A program made the translations under genes and the position numbers. Shown here one piece after another: positions 18,688 to 26,545 of a stretch of 64,000 bases of DNA (position 1 is its first letter; every line of letters begins with the position of its first letter). The notes below the pieces were generated by a model. It was not told the origin of the DNA and did no database searches. It worked only from the letters and a program-made list of their open reading frames with translations. Location of the stretch: NCBI RefSeq assembly GCF_011064595.1, contig NZ_JAALJI010000008.1:1-64000 (forward strand). The letters are read 5' to 3'. Origin of the DNA: Paludisphaera soli (GTDB taxonomy: Bacteria > Planctomycetota > Planctomycetia > Isosphaerales > Isosphaeraceae).

Positions 18688-18776
18688 GAGTCGGAGCTTT
18701 CTCGGGCAGGGAGAGGAGCCGGCGGGCCGGACGCAAGCCGAACCAAATCAAGAACTTCCGCACGATCCCCGGGGTA

Positions 18777-18805
18777 ATTTTAAGAACCGGGGCCGGGAAA
18801 ATCAA
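18777..18805 (-). promoter_or_regulatory. Sigma-70-like promoter for folE
   Basis: On the minus strand TTGATT (18805-18800) is followed after 17 bp by TAAAAT (18782-18777). The hexamers stand in an AT-rich patch in otherwise GC-rich DNA, about 90 bp before the folE ATG and just after the end of the LON-domain gene. The spacing is optimal; no experimental evidence is implied. Confidence 0.5.
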
Positions 18806-18820
18806 GCCGACCGAAGGCCT

Positions 18821-19501
18821 TCAGTTGTCGCTGAACGGGGGCGGGAAGGTCCGCTCGCGGGGGAACGCCGCGGCGAGGTCGCCGATCCAGCGGTCAAGGC
18901 GACGGACGCGGACTTCGACCGAAGGCTCCGCGAGCAGGCGCTGCTTGGACTCGACGGGGAAGGGGAGGGCGTGCGCCATGACGTCCGTCAGCGCGCCGAG
19001 GGAGTCGGCGGAGTCCAGCAGCTTGAAGAACTCGGGGTCGACGTCGGCCGCCTCGCCGACGACGCTCCGGAACCGGGAGATCAGGCGCTCGCGCCCGGCC
19101 GCCTCCTCGACCTTCGACGGCGGCTCATCCTCGATCAGGGCGACGTCGGCGGTGCGATACGGGAGGTCCGGCTTGCTCGTCTCGCGGACCAGGCGGACCC
19201 GCTTGCGGCCGAGCAGGAGGATGTTGAATCGGCCGTCGGCCAGCCTCTCGTGGTGGACGATCCGCCCCAGGCAGCCGACCTCGGCGATCGGCGGATTCGG
19301 CTTCCACGAGGTGGCCGGATCGGGGAGGACCTGCACGATCGCGATCAGCCGATCGCCGTCCAGCGCGTCCTCGGCCATCCGCTTGTACCGCGGCTCGAAG
19401 ATGTGCAGCGGGGCGACGACGTGCGGGAACATCACCACGCCCGGCAGCGGGAACAGCCGCGCCCGCCCCGTGAAATCCTTCAAATCCAGCTCGTCCGCCA
19501 T
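18821..19501 (-). CDS. LON peptidase substrate-binding domain protein, 226 aa
   Basis: This is a stand-alone Lon N-terminal (LON substrate-binding) domain without the ATPase or protease domains. The fold signature runs LFPLPGVVMFPHVVAPLHIFEPRY near residues 15-40, then GCLGRIVHHERLADGRFNILLLG. Such proteins are about 200-230 residues, which fits. The ATG at 19501 is preceded by GGAGGACGC, a good ribosome site. The role is unknown; involvement in protein quality control is only suggested by the domain. It is transcribed divergently from nth, 120 bp away, and precedes the folE promoter. Confidence 0.88.
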   Translation of the reverse strand: MADELDLKDFTGRARLFPLPGVVMFPHVVAPLHIFEPRYKRMAEDALDGDRLIAIVQVLPDPATSWKPNPPIAEVGCLGRIVHHERLADGRFNILLLGRKRVRLVRETSKPDLPYRTADVALIEDEPPSKVEEAAGRERLISRFRSVVGEAADVDPEFFKLLDSADSLGALTDVMAHALPFPVESKQRLLAEPSVEVRVRRLDRWIGDLAAAFPRERTFPPPFSDN

Positions 19502-19621
19502 GCGTCCTCCGCCCTCCTCGTTCGCCCCGGTCCATCTTGACAACTTTCCCGCCGAGACGCCACAGTCGACGCCGCGAGGGCGCGGGGCGACCCGCCCGAG
19601 AGGGGACCGGCCGGGGGCGAC

Positions 19622-20296
19622 ATGGCTCGCAAGAAAGACGCGACTCGGACCATCGACCCCAGGGCCCAGGCCCCGCGGGTCGTCGCGGCGCTGAAGGAGG
19701 CCTATCCCGAGGCCCTCTGCGCCCTGGTGCACGACGGCCCGTTCCAGCTCCTGGCCGCCACGATCCTCTCGGCCCAGTGCACCGACGCCCGCGTCAACAT
19801 GGTCACGCCCGAGCTGTTCCGACGCTTCCCCGACGCCCGCTCGCTCGCCGCCGCCGACCGCGAGGAGGTGGAGGACGTGATCCGCTCCACCGGCTTCTTC
19901 CGAGCCAAGGCCAAGAACCTGCAGGAGATGGCGGCGAGGCTCGACGAGGACCACGGCGGCGAGGTCCCGCGCGACCTCGACGCCCTCACGGCCCTCCCCG
20001 GCGTCGGCCGCAAGACGGCCAACGTCGTCCTGGGGACGGCCTACGGCCTGGCGACCGGCGTCGTCGTCGACACCCACGTCAAACGCCTGGCCTTCCGCCT
20101 CGGCCTGACCACCCGAACCGTCCCGGAGCAGATCGAGCGGGACCTGATGGCGATCGTGCCGCGCGACCAGTGGGTCGGATTCAGCCACCGCCTGATCCAC
20201 CTGGGCCGAGGCCCCTGCCAGGCGCGCAAGCCGCGCTGCAGCGCCTGCCCGATGGCCGACTTGTGCCCGCGGGCCGGGGTGACCTCGTCCGCGTGA
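19622..20296 (+). CDS. nth: Endonuclease III
   Basis: Nth removes oxidised pyrimidines from DNA and cleaves the abasic site, in base excision repair. The 224-residue protein has the helix-hairpin-helix LPGVGRKTANVVLG near residue 125 with the catalytic lysine, followed by the catalytic aspartate in VVDTHVKRL near 150. The C-terminal [4Fe-4S] cluster motif CQARKPRCSACPMADLC matches Cx6Cx2Cx5C exactly. The start ATG 19622 gives a short basic leader. It is divergent from the LON-domain gene and followed after about 115 bp by the FkbM gene. Confidence 0.95.
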   Translation: MARKKDATRTIDPRAQAPRVVAALKEAYPEALCALVHDGPFQLLAATILSAQCTDARVNMVTPELFRRFPDARSLAAADREEVEDVIRSTGFFRAKAKNLQEMAARLDEDHGGEVPRDLDALTALPGVGRKTANVVLGTAYGLATGVVVDTHVKRLAFRLGLTTRTVPEQIERDLMAIVPRDQWVGFSHRLIHLGRGPCQARKPRCSACPMADLCPRAGVTSSA

Positions 20297-20412
20297 CGAC
20301 CCTCGCGCGATTCCGCCTTGTCGGCCCTCGGGGACTTCTGTAGGATCCCGCCGATCCACCCGAGGCCCTTCGCGCCCCGGCCCGGCAACGTCCCAGGGAG
20401 TCCATCGGAACG

Positions 20413-21594
20413 ATGATATCCTACGCCCAGAATCGTGAGGATGTCCTTTTGCAACGAGCCTTCCCGCGGGATTACAAGGGCTTCTACCTGGACGTCGGCG
20501 CGAACGAGCCGGTCGACTGCTCGGTGACCAAGCACTTCTCGGTCCACGGCTGGCGCGGCATCAACATCGAGCCCCAGCCCGCCCTCCATGAGAAGCTGTG
20601 CGCCGACCGTCCGGACGACGTCAACCTGAACATCGGCGTGTCGGACCGCGAGGCCACGCTCGAGTTCTTCGAATGCGCCGCGAACCCCGGCCTGTCCACG
20701 TTCTCGGCCTCCCTGGCCGATCAGCACCGGCGGGACCGGGGGATGGAGTTCGTCGCCCGGCACCTGCCGGTCAGGACGCTGACCGAGGTCTGCGAGGCCC
20801 ACGTCCGCGGCCCGATCGACTTCCTGAAGATCGACGCCGAGGGCTTCGAGCGGCAGGTCGTCCTGGGACTGGATTGGGCGCGCTGGCGGCCGCGGATCGT
20901 CCTGGTGGAGGCGGCCTTTCCCGAGCGATGGGAGCCGTTGCTGCACGCCGCGAACTACCTGTCCGCGACGTTCGACGGGATCAACCTTTATTACGTCCGC
21001 GGCGAGGAACCGGAGCTGCTGGAGTTCTTCAAGGCCCCGCTCAGCGTCCTGGACGTCTTCACTCCCTACGGGGTCAAACACTCGCTGGACGCCCTCGAGG
21101 CCCGCGCCAGCGTGTGGGAGCGACGCTCGGAGCTCTGGGAGGAGCGGGCCGGGGAGGCGGGACGACGTGCCGCGATCGGGGAGCAGCAAGCGGCGCACTG
21201 GGAGCGATGGGCCGCCGGCTGGGAGCGGCGGGCCGCGGACCTGGAGCGGAGCCTCGACGAGTCGCGACGGCTGGCCTCGGAGCTGGAAGGGCGGGCCGCG
21301 GACCTGGAGCGAAACCTCGACGCCTCGGAGCGGCGGGCCGCGGACCTGGAGCGAAACCTCGACGCCTCGGAGCGGCGGGCCGCGGACCTGGAGCGGAGCC
21401 TCGCCGCCTCGGAGCGGCGGGCCGCCGCCTCGGAGCACGAACTGGCGATGGCGGGCGCCGAGCTGGCCGGATATCGCGCGTACGGCCCGAACGCCCTGCG
21501 GATCGCCCGCAAGGCCCAACGCCTGGCCGCGAGGCATCCGAAACTCTCTCGGGCCTTCAAGCGGGCGGTCGGGATCGGCCGCGCCGTCGGATGA
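20413..21594 (+). CDS. FkbM-family methyltransferase with C-terminal coiled-coil repeats, 393 aa
   Basis: The first 225 residues are an FkbM-type SAM-dependent methyltransferase: FYLDVGANEPVDCSVTKHF carries the SAM-binding motif, INIEPQP the acidic residue ending strand 2, and IDFLKIDAEGFERQVV the conserved IDxEG motif. Such enzymes typically O-methylate sugars or other small molecules in envelope or polysaccharide gene sets. Residues about 230-350 form a highly charged coiled coil built from 14-residue units such as RRAADLERNLDASE, encoded by 42-bp tandem repeats. A basic tail follows. The coiled coil may drive oligomerisation or docking on a polysaccharide assembly complex; that is inference. 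AGGGAG precedes the ATG. Confidence 0.88.
   Translation: MISYAQNREDVLLQRAFPRDYKGFYLDVGANEPVDCSVTKHFSVHGWRGINIEPQPALHEKLCADRPDDVNLNIGVSDREATLEFFECAANPGLSTFSASLADQHRRDRGMEFVARHLPVRTLTEVCEAHVRGPIDFLKIDAEGFERQVVLGLDWARWRPRIVLVEAAFPERWEPLLHAANYLSATFDGINLYYVRGEEPELLEFFKAPLSVLDVFTPYGVKHSLDALEARASVWERRSELWEERAGEAGRRAAIGEQQAAHWERWAAGWERRAADLERSLDESRRLASELEGRAADLERNLDASERRAADLERNLDASERRAADLERSLAASERRAAASEHELAMAGAELAGYRAYGPNALRIARKAQRLAARHPKLSRAFKRAVGIGRAVG
21228..21416 (+). repeat. 42-bp in-frame tandem repeats in the FkbM gene
   Basis: A unit beginning GCGGGCCGCGGACCTGGAGC recurs at 21291, 21333 and 21375 with a 42-bp period; a related copy starts at 21228, 63 bp earlier. The adjacent copies are nearly identical at DNA level, and each unit encodes 14 residues, that is two heptads. 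This suggests recent copy-number change within the reading frame. Confidence 0.85.
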
Positions 21595-21705
21595 GGCCCG
21601 TCGACGGGGTCGCGGTCTGACCTGTCGCCGGACTCGTCCGGGAGATATGCTGGGACCGGGCCCATGACCGGGAGCGGCTGCGAGCGACGAGGACCTGACG
21701 ACGCC

Positions 21706-22623
21706 ATGCATATACTCGACATCTTCGACGCGCATCCGACGACCTTCAGCTTCGAGTTCTTCCCGCCGAAGACCGATAAGGCGTCGGCCGACCTCTTCGA
21801 GAACATCGCCCGTCTCCAGGAGTTGCAGCCGTCTTTCGTCTCGGTGACCTACGGGGCCGGCGGCTCCACCCGCGAGCGCACCCACGACCTGATCGTCCGC
21901 ATCCAGCAGCAGACGAACCTCACGGCGGTCTCGCACCTCACCTGCGTCTGCCACTCCGAGGCCGAGCTGGCGGCGATCCTCGACCGCTATGCCGCTTCGA
22001 ACATCGAGAACATCCTGGCGCTCCGCGGCGACCCCCCACGGAACCTCGAAGGCTATCGTCGCGAAGACGACGCCTTCGAATTCGCCGAGCAGCTCGTCCG
22101 ATTCATCAGGTCGCGCTCCGCCCCCGACGCGCGCGGCTTCGGGGTCGGCGTCGCCGGCTTCCCGGAAGGTCACCCCTCCACGCCCAACCGCCGGCTGGAG
22201 ATGGACAACCTCAAGCGCAAGGTCGACGCCGGCGCGGAATACATCTGCACGCAGCTCTTCTTCTGCAACGACGACTTCTACGACTTCCGCGACCGCTGCG
22301 ACCTGGCCGGGATCCGCGTCCCCATCCTCGCCGGGATCATGCCGATCACCTCGCGCGAGAACATGAACCGGATCTACGAGCTGGCCTTGGGCGCGCGGGT
22401 GCCGGCCAAGCTCGATCGGTCGGTGGAACGCTGCGGGGAGTCCAACGAGTCGGTGGCCAAGGTGGGCGTCCACTGGGCGACCGAGCAGTGCCGCGACCTG
22501 CTGGACAACCAGGTCCGCGGCATCCATTTCTACACCCTGAACCGCTCCGACGCGACCCGGCGGATCTACGAGAACCTGGGCGTGAAGGACTCCGCGGCCC
22601 TCGCCGGCCGCAAGCCCGCCTGA
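21706..22623 (+). CDS. metF: 5,10-methylenetetrahydrofolate reductase
   Basis: MetF reduces methylene-tetrahydrofolate to methyl-tetrahydrofolate using FAD, supplying methyl groups for methionine. The ATG at 21706 gives MHILDIFDAHPTTFSFEFFPPKT, matching the usual start; an in-frame ATG at 21664 would add 14 residues. Motifs FSFEFFPPKT, SVTYGAGGSTRERT, LTCVCHS, NILALRGDPP and ICTQLFF are all present, as is PILAGIMPI. The length of 305 residues is typical of bacterial MetF without the regulatory domain. It is followed after 13 bp by queG, so the two are probably co-transcribed. Confidence 0.95.
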   Translation: MHILDIFDAHPTTFSFEFFPPKTDKASADLFENIARLQELQPSFVSVTYGAGGSTRERTHDLIVRIQQQTNLTAVSHLTCVCHSEAELAAILDRYAASNIENILALRGDPPRNLEGYRREDDAFEFAEQLVRFIRSRSAPDARGFGVGVAGFPEGHPSTPNRRLEMDNLKRKVDAGAEYICTQLFFCNDDFYDFRDRCDLAGIRVPILAGIMPITSRENMNRIYELALGARVPAKLDRSVERCGESNESVAKVGVHWATEQCRDLLDNQVRGIHFYTLNRSDATRRIYENLGVKDSAALAGRKPA

Positions 22624-22636
22624 GCCGAGGGCGGCC

Positions 22637-23755
22637 ATGGACCCCGACCTCACGCGACGGCTCAAGCGGCAGGCGCGGGCCCTGGGCTTCGACCGCGTGG
22701 GGATCGCCCCGGCGGCCCGGCCGCCGGACTACGACCGCTTCCGCGAATGGCTCGACGACGGCCGCGAGGCCGGCATGGGCTACCTCCGCGAGCACGCCGA
22801 GGCCCGCGCTCACCCCGACTCGATCCTCGAAGGGGTCCGCTCGGTCGTCATGGTCAGCCTCGTCTACGGCGCGGGGCCGTCCGCCGCGCCCCGGCCGGCC
22901 GTGGGCAAGGTCGCCCGCTACGCCCGCGGCGAGGATTACCACCATGCCGTCCGGGGCCGGCTCGAATACCTGATCGAATGGCTGAAGGCCGAGGCGCCCG
23001 GCGTCTCGGCGCGCGCGGTGGTCGACACGGCGCCCCTGCTGGAGCGCGACTTCGCCCGCCTCGCCGGGCTGGGCTGGATCGGCAAGAACACCCTGCTGAT
23101 CGACCGGAAGCTCGGCAGCTTCACGGTCCTGGGGGCCCTGCTGGTCGACGTCGACCTGGAGCCGGACGAGCCCCACGCGACGTCGCACTGCGGCACCTGC
23201 ACGCGATGCCTCGACGCCTGCCCGACCGACGCCTTCGACGGCCCCAATCGGCTCGACGCCGGGAAGTGCATCAGCTACTGGAACATCGAGCACATCGGGC
23301 CGACCCCCGACGGGCCGGCCGCCGACCTCCACGGCTGGGCGTTCGGCTGCGACGTCTGCCAGGACGTCTGCCCTTGGAACCGCAAGGCGCCGCCGGGCCG
23401 CGCGCCCGAACTGGCCCCCCGCGACGACTGGAGCGCGCCCGACCTGATCGAATGGCTGGGACGCTCCAAGGGGGACTGGAAGCGGGCCCTCAGGAGGACG
23501 GCGATGCGAAGGACTCGCCGCGAGGGGCTCCTGCGGAACGCGGCGCTCCTGCTGGGCGCCGAGCGTCGCGTCGAGGCCGTCCCCGCGCTGGCCGCGAGGC
23601 TGGCCGACCGCCGCGAGGACCCGACCGTCCGGGCCGCCGCCGCCTGGGCCCTGCGGCGGATCGACGCGCCTGAGGCGAGGACCGCGCTCGACGCCGCCCG
23701 CGACGACGAAGACCCGGCCGTCCGCGAGGCCGTCGCGGGGGCCGGGTCCGGGTGA
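22637..23755 (+). CDS. queG: Epoxyqueuosine reductase, 372 aa
   Basis: QueG makes the last step of queuosine tRNA modification, reducing epoxyqueuosine with cobalamin and two [4Fe-4S] clusters. The sequence shows the cobalamin/catalytic region (VDTAPLLERDFARLAGLGWIG, with KNTLL), then two ferredoxin motifs CGTCTRCLDACPTDAF and CDVCQDVCPWN. The C-terminal 80 residues form HEAT-like repeats (VRAAAAWALRRI), known for longer QueG proteins. It follows metF by 13 bp. The stop at 23755 faces the convergent dockerin gene with only 24 bp between. Confidence 0.95.
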   Translation: MDPDLTRRLKRQARALGFDRVGIAPAARPPDYDRFREWLDDGREAGMGYLREHAEARAHPDSILEGVRSVVMVSLVYGAGPSAAPRPAVGKVARYARGEDYHHAVRGRLEYLIEWLKAEAPGVSARAVVDTAPLLERDFARLAGLGWIGKNTLLIDRKLGSFTVLGALLVDVDLEPDEPHATSHCGTCTRCLDACPTDAFDGPNRLDAGKCISYWNIEHIGPTPDGPAADLHGWAFGCDVCQDVCPWNRKAPPGRAPELAPRDDWSAPDLIEWLGRSKGDWKRALRRTAMRRTRREGLLRNAALLLGAERRVEAVPALAARLADRREDPTVRAAAAWALRRIDAPEARTALDAARDDEDPAVREAVAGAGSG

Positions 23756-23779
23756 GTCGTCATCGCCGGGGCGCGAAGG

Positions 23780-24772
23780 TCAGGTGGACTTCACGGTCGG
23801 GATGGTGTTCGTCAGCGTGGGGGGGTTGTTGCTGTAGGTCACGGCGGCGATCGAGCCGGAGATGACCTGGCCGAAGGCGTCGGCGGCCGTCACCTTGAAG
23901 GAGTTGGAGCCGTCGCCGAGCTGGACGTCGATCGTGTAGTTGCCGTCGGCGCCCACGGTCGTCGTCCCGCCCGGCGACTTGCCCGCGGCCTCGACGAAGG
24001 TGATCTGTGAGTTCGGCGAGGCCGTCCCCTTGAACTTCACCACCCGCTGGTTGGTGATCCGGTCGGAGATGCCCGAGTCGCTGGCCGGGTCCAGGTTCAC
24101 GCTGGTGACCGGGCTGATGATGGTCTTGGCGCCGACGTTCTGGCCGGCCATGCGGAGGTCGCGCATGTCGATCTTGCCGTCGCGGTTGGCGTCGGCGTCG
24201 AACTCGTAGCCATCGTCGGTCGAGGACCTGCCGAACAGCGTCGCGATCTTCTGCACGTCGTCCCGGCTGACCAACCCGTCGCCGTCGGCGTCGCCGGGGA
24301 GGTAGAAGCCCAGCAGGTACGCCCCGTTCGCCGAGGTCATGCCCCGGACGTCGACCTTGTAGGAGACGGGCGCCTGGCCCTCCTTCGGGGTCGTCAGCGT
24401 CGCCGTCACGGCCGAGCTGCGCGGGCTCAGCAGGCCCTGCGACTTGACGATCGTCTGCGAGTACATGGACCGTTGGAAGCCCAGGTTGCGGCCGGTGGCG
24501 GACCGCACGGCGGTGACCTCCGGCTTGACCGACGAGCCCGGATCGGCCGCCACGTCGATCCCCACCACGATGCGCCCCCGCGCCCCGGGGGTGAAGTGGG
24601 TCGTGTCCAGTCGCACCTCGGAGCTGGAGGTCTGGCCCGCCTCGGCGATCACGCCGGGGACGATGGCGAACGTGCTCCCCATCCCGGCGCTGAGCACCCG
24701 GCGCTCCTCGAGCGCGTCGACGGCCAACGCGGGCTTGCGACGGTTCCGCTGCTGTTCACGAGACTCGTTCAT
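23780..24772 (-). CDS. Secreted dockerin-type protein with LEERRVL N-terminal motif, 330 aa
   Basis: The ATG at 24772 follows AGGAGGG by eight bases. The N-terminus (RRKPALAVDALEERRVLSA) carries the LExR-x-L motif seen at the start of many large planctomycete exported proteins. After a beta-rich region of about 150 residues come two EF-hand-like calcium loops, DADGDGLVSRDD and DADANRDGKIDMRD, which together form a type I dockerin. A C-terminal Ig-like or bacterial Big-type domain follows (FKGTASPNSQITFVEA). Dockerins in planctomycetes are not known to form cellulosomes; a cell-surface or matrix role is inferred. A longer open frame upstream to 24976 is arginine-rich and not taken as coding. 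Confidence 0.82.
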   Translation of the reverse strand: MNESREQQRNRRKPALAVDALEERRVLSAGMGSTFAIVPGVIAEAGQTSSSEVRLDTTHFTPGARGRIVVGIDVAADPGSSVKPEVTAVRSATGRNLGFQRSMYSQTIVKSQGLLSPRSSAVTATLTTPKEGQAPVSYKVDVRGMTSANGAYLLGFYLPGDADGDGLVSRDDVQKIATLFGRSSTDDGYEFDADANRDGKIDMRDLRMAGQNVGAKTIISPVTSVNLDPASDSGISDRITNQRVVKFKGTASPNSQITFVEAAGKSPGGTTTVGADGNYTIDVQLGDGSNSFKVTAADAFGQVISGSIAAVTYSNNPPTLTNTIPTVKST

Positions 24773-25079
24773 TCGGAGGCCCTCCTGAGCCGACTGCCGA
24801 CGGACGATCGAGGCGCCGGTCGGTCGAGATCGCTTCCCATTCGGTCGGACGTGCGACGGGCCGTCGCTCCCCGAGGTCTCGCCCCGAGGCGCACGGCACG
24901 GCCGCGATAGGATCCTTAGATCGACCGCCCCACGTCGGAACTCCAGCCGAAACCGAAAAACCCCGGAAACCCGCACGGCCGTCGCAACCCGAAAGACAAA
25001 CGCAAACCGCCGGCCCGCCCCCCCTCGGGGACGGCCGGCGGTTCGTGGATGGGGGGCCGCGAGGCGAGACCGGGGCCGG
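24773..25079. other. Intergenic region between dockerin and GT87-like genes
   Basis: The 307-bp stretch holds the ribosome site and presumably the promoter of the dockerin gene at its low-coordinate side, and the terminator hairpin 25005-25043 at its high side. Between them is GC-rich DNA followed by an A/C-rich run (24940-25005). I see no additional gene. Confidence 0.5.
25005..25043 (-). terminator. Intrinsic terminator of the GT87-like gene
   Basis: A perfect 11-bp inverted repeat, AACCGCCGGCC and GGCCGGCGGTT, lies 37 bp beyond the stop of the membrane glycosyltransferase-like gene. In the minus-strand direction it is followed by a T-rich tract (TTTGCGTTTGTCTTTC), as in a rho-independent terminator. 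Confidence 0.7.
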
Positions 25080-26447
25080 TCACTTGGCGGCGAGATTCCT
25101 CCGCGACAGGCCGAGCTTGGGGGCCGTCAGGGCCGAGGCCGCGGCGGCGGGGACCGTCGCCTCCAGGCCGTCCGCCGCGTCGTCGGCCCGGAGCCGCCAG
25201 GCGACCGCGACGAAGAGGACGAAGGCCGCCCACATGAACATCCCGTATCCCTGCGCGATCTCGTGCCCCTTGCCGTGGGCGAACAGCCCGCCGAACTCGC
25301 TCGACGTGCTGGCCATCAGCAGGAAAGACGCCGTGAGTGCCGCGAAAATCCCCCACCTCGACCGCGGCGGGGTCCGCGACGAGTACAGCTCGGCCATGAG
25401 GAAGGTGTAGGGGAAGACCATGGTCACGAAGTGGTGCTTCCAGCTCCGTTCCGAGAGGAAGAGCATGGTGAGCACCACCAGGGAAATCTCGCCCAGGTAC
25501 CTGGGGCTCGTCCGGTCGGCGTCCTTGGTCCGGCAGAAGAAGGCTAGGAGCCCGATGAACCCGAAGCTCACCGCCTTGACCAGCCCGCCGACGACGTCCG
25601 GCGGCAGCGCCGCCAGGTTGAGGTCGTGCTGGACGTCGTAGCGGTCCGTCCCCGGCTCGATCTCGGTCAACAACCGCGTCATGACGCCCACCATCGACTG
25701 GTTCGCCTCCTGCGGGCTGGCGCTCCCCTCGACGAGGAACGGCGTGACCATCCGCTGGCACCAGGTCGACAGGCAGAGGGCGTTGAACCGCGGCCCGATG
25801 ACCGCGCTCGGCACGATCAGCAGGAACAGCAGCAGGCCCGTGAACGTCCAGCCCACCGTCCGCCACGACCGCTTGTAGGCGAAGTACGGCAGGAACAGCG
25901 CGGGGGTGACCTTGAACGCGATCGCCAGGCCCAGCAGGAGGCCCGCCGATCGGTCGTACCCCTTCCGCCAGGCGTGGAACATCGCCGCGAGGAAGAACAG
26001 GATCAGCAGGTTGATGTTGCCGTGGTGCAGGTCCCCAAGGATCGGCCGGAGGGCCAGGAGCAGCACCGCCGTCTGGAAGAACGGCGGGATCGGCTTGCCC
26101 CGGACCCGGATCGCGTCGAAGCAGATCAGCAGCGTCATCGACGTGAGCCCGGCCTTGATGAGGAACCAGCCCATCGCCGCGGCGACCGGCGGCAGGGTCA
26201 TCAGCGGGTAGAGCGTGATCGGCATGATCGGCGGGTTGGGGAAGTACATCTTGTCGTAGATGTTCGTCCCGTCCCAGAACTTGAGCACCTGGGGCTGCCA
26301 CCGCACGAAGGCGCTGCGCGAGTCGGCCGCCTTCGGGTAGTAGAACGCCGCCGCTATCACCACGACGGTCGCCCAGACGCCCCAGAAGACGGGCTGCGTG
26401 AAGCGTCCCACGACGCGGCTCTTGACTCCGGTGTCGATCTCAGGCAC
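25080..26447 (-). CDS. GT87 / DUF2029-type membrane glycosyltransferase, 455 aa
   Basis: A polytopic membrane protein with about nine or ten hydrophobic spans, resembling the GT-C fold DUF2029 (GT87) family of polyprenyl-phosphate-dependent mannosyltransferases. Support comes from the early loop with DGTNIYDKMYFPNPP, and from GDLHHGNINLLILFF and AFKVTPALFLPYFAYKRSW, which resemble the family's GQxN and KxxP motifs. The C-terminus is a cytoplasmic-type tail. It is preceded by the larger membrane protein 26546-28591 in the same orientation with a gap of about 100 bp. A role in cell-envelope glycan or glycolipid building is likely from the family, but the sugar and acceptor are unknown. Confidence 0.82.
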   Translation of the reverse strand: MPEIDTGVKSRVVGRFTQPVFWGVWATVVVIAAAFYYPKAADSRSAFVRWQPQVLKFWDGTNIYDKMYFPNPPIMPITLYPLMTLPPVAAAMGWFLIKAGLTSMTLLICFDAIRVRGKPIPPFFQTAVLLLALRPILGDLHHGNINLLILFFLAAMFHAWRKGYDRSAGLLLGLAIAFKVTPALFLPYFAYKRSWRTVGWTFTGLLLFLLIVPSAVIGPRFNALCLSTWCQRMVTPFLVEGSASPQEANQSMVGVMTRLLTEIEPGTDRYDVQHDLNLAALPPDVVGGLVKAVSFGFIGLLAFFCRTKDADRTSPRYLGEISLVVLTMLFLSERSWKHHFVTMVFPYTFLMAELYSSRTPPRSRWGIFAALTASFLLMASTSSEFGGLFAHGKGHEIAQGYGMFMWAAFVLFVAVAWRLRADDAADGLEATVPAAAASALTAPKLGLSRRNLAAK

Positions 26448-26545
26448 AGCGTACTCCCTCCCTGGAGAAAGCCGCGCGGAACGAATCAGCAGGGAACGCG
26501 TGCTTCGTCGCGGACTGTGTGAGAGCCTTCTCGCCGGCGCGGCGT

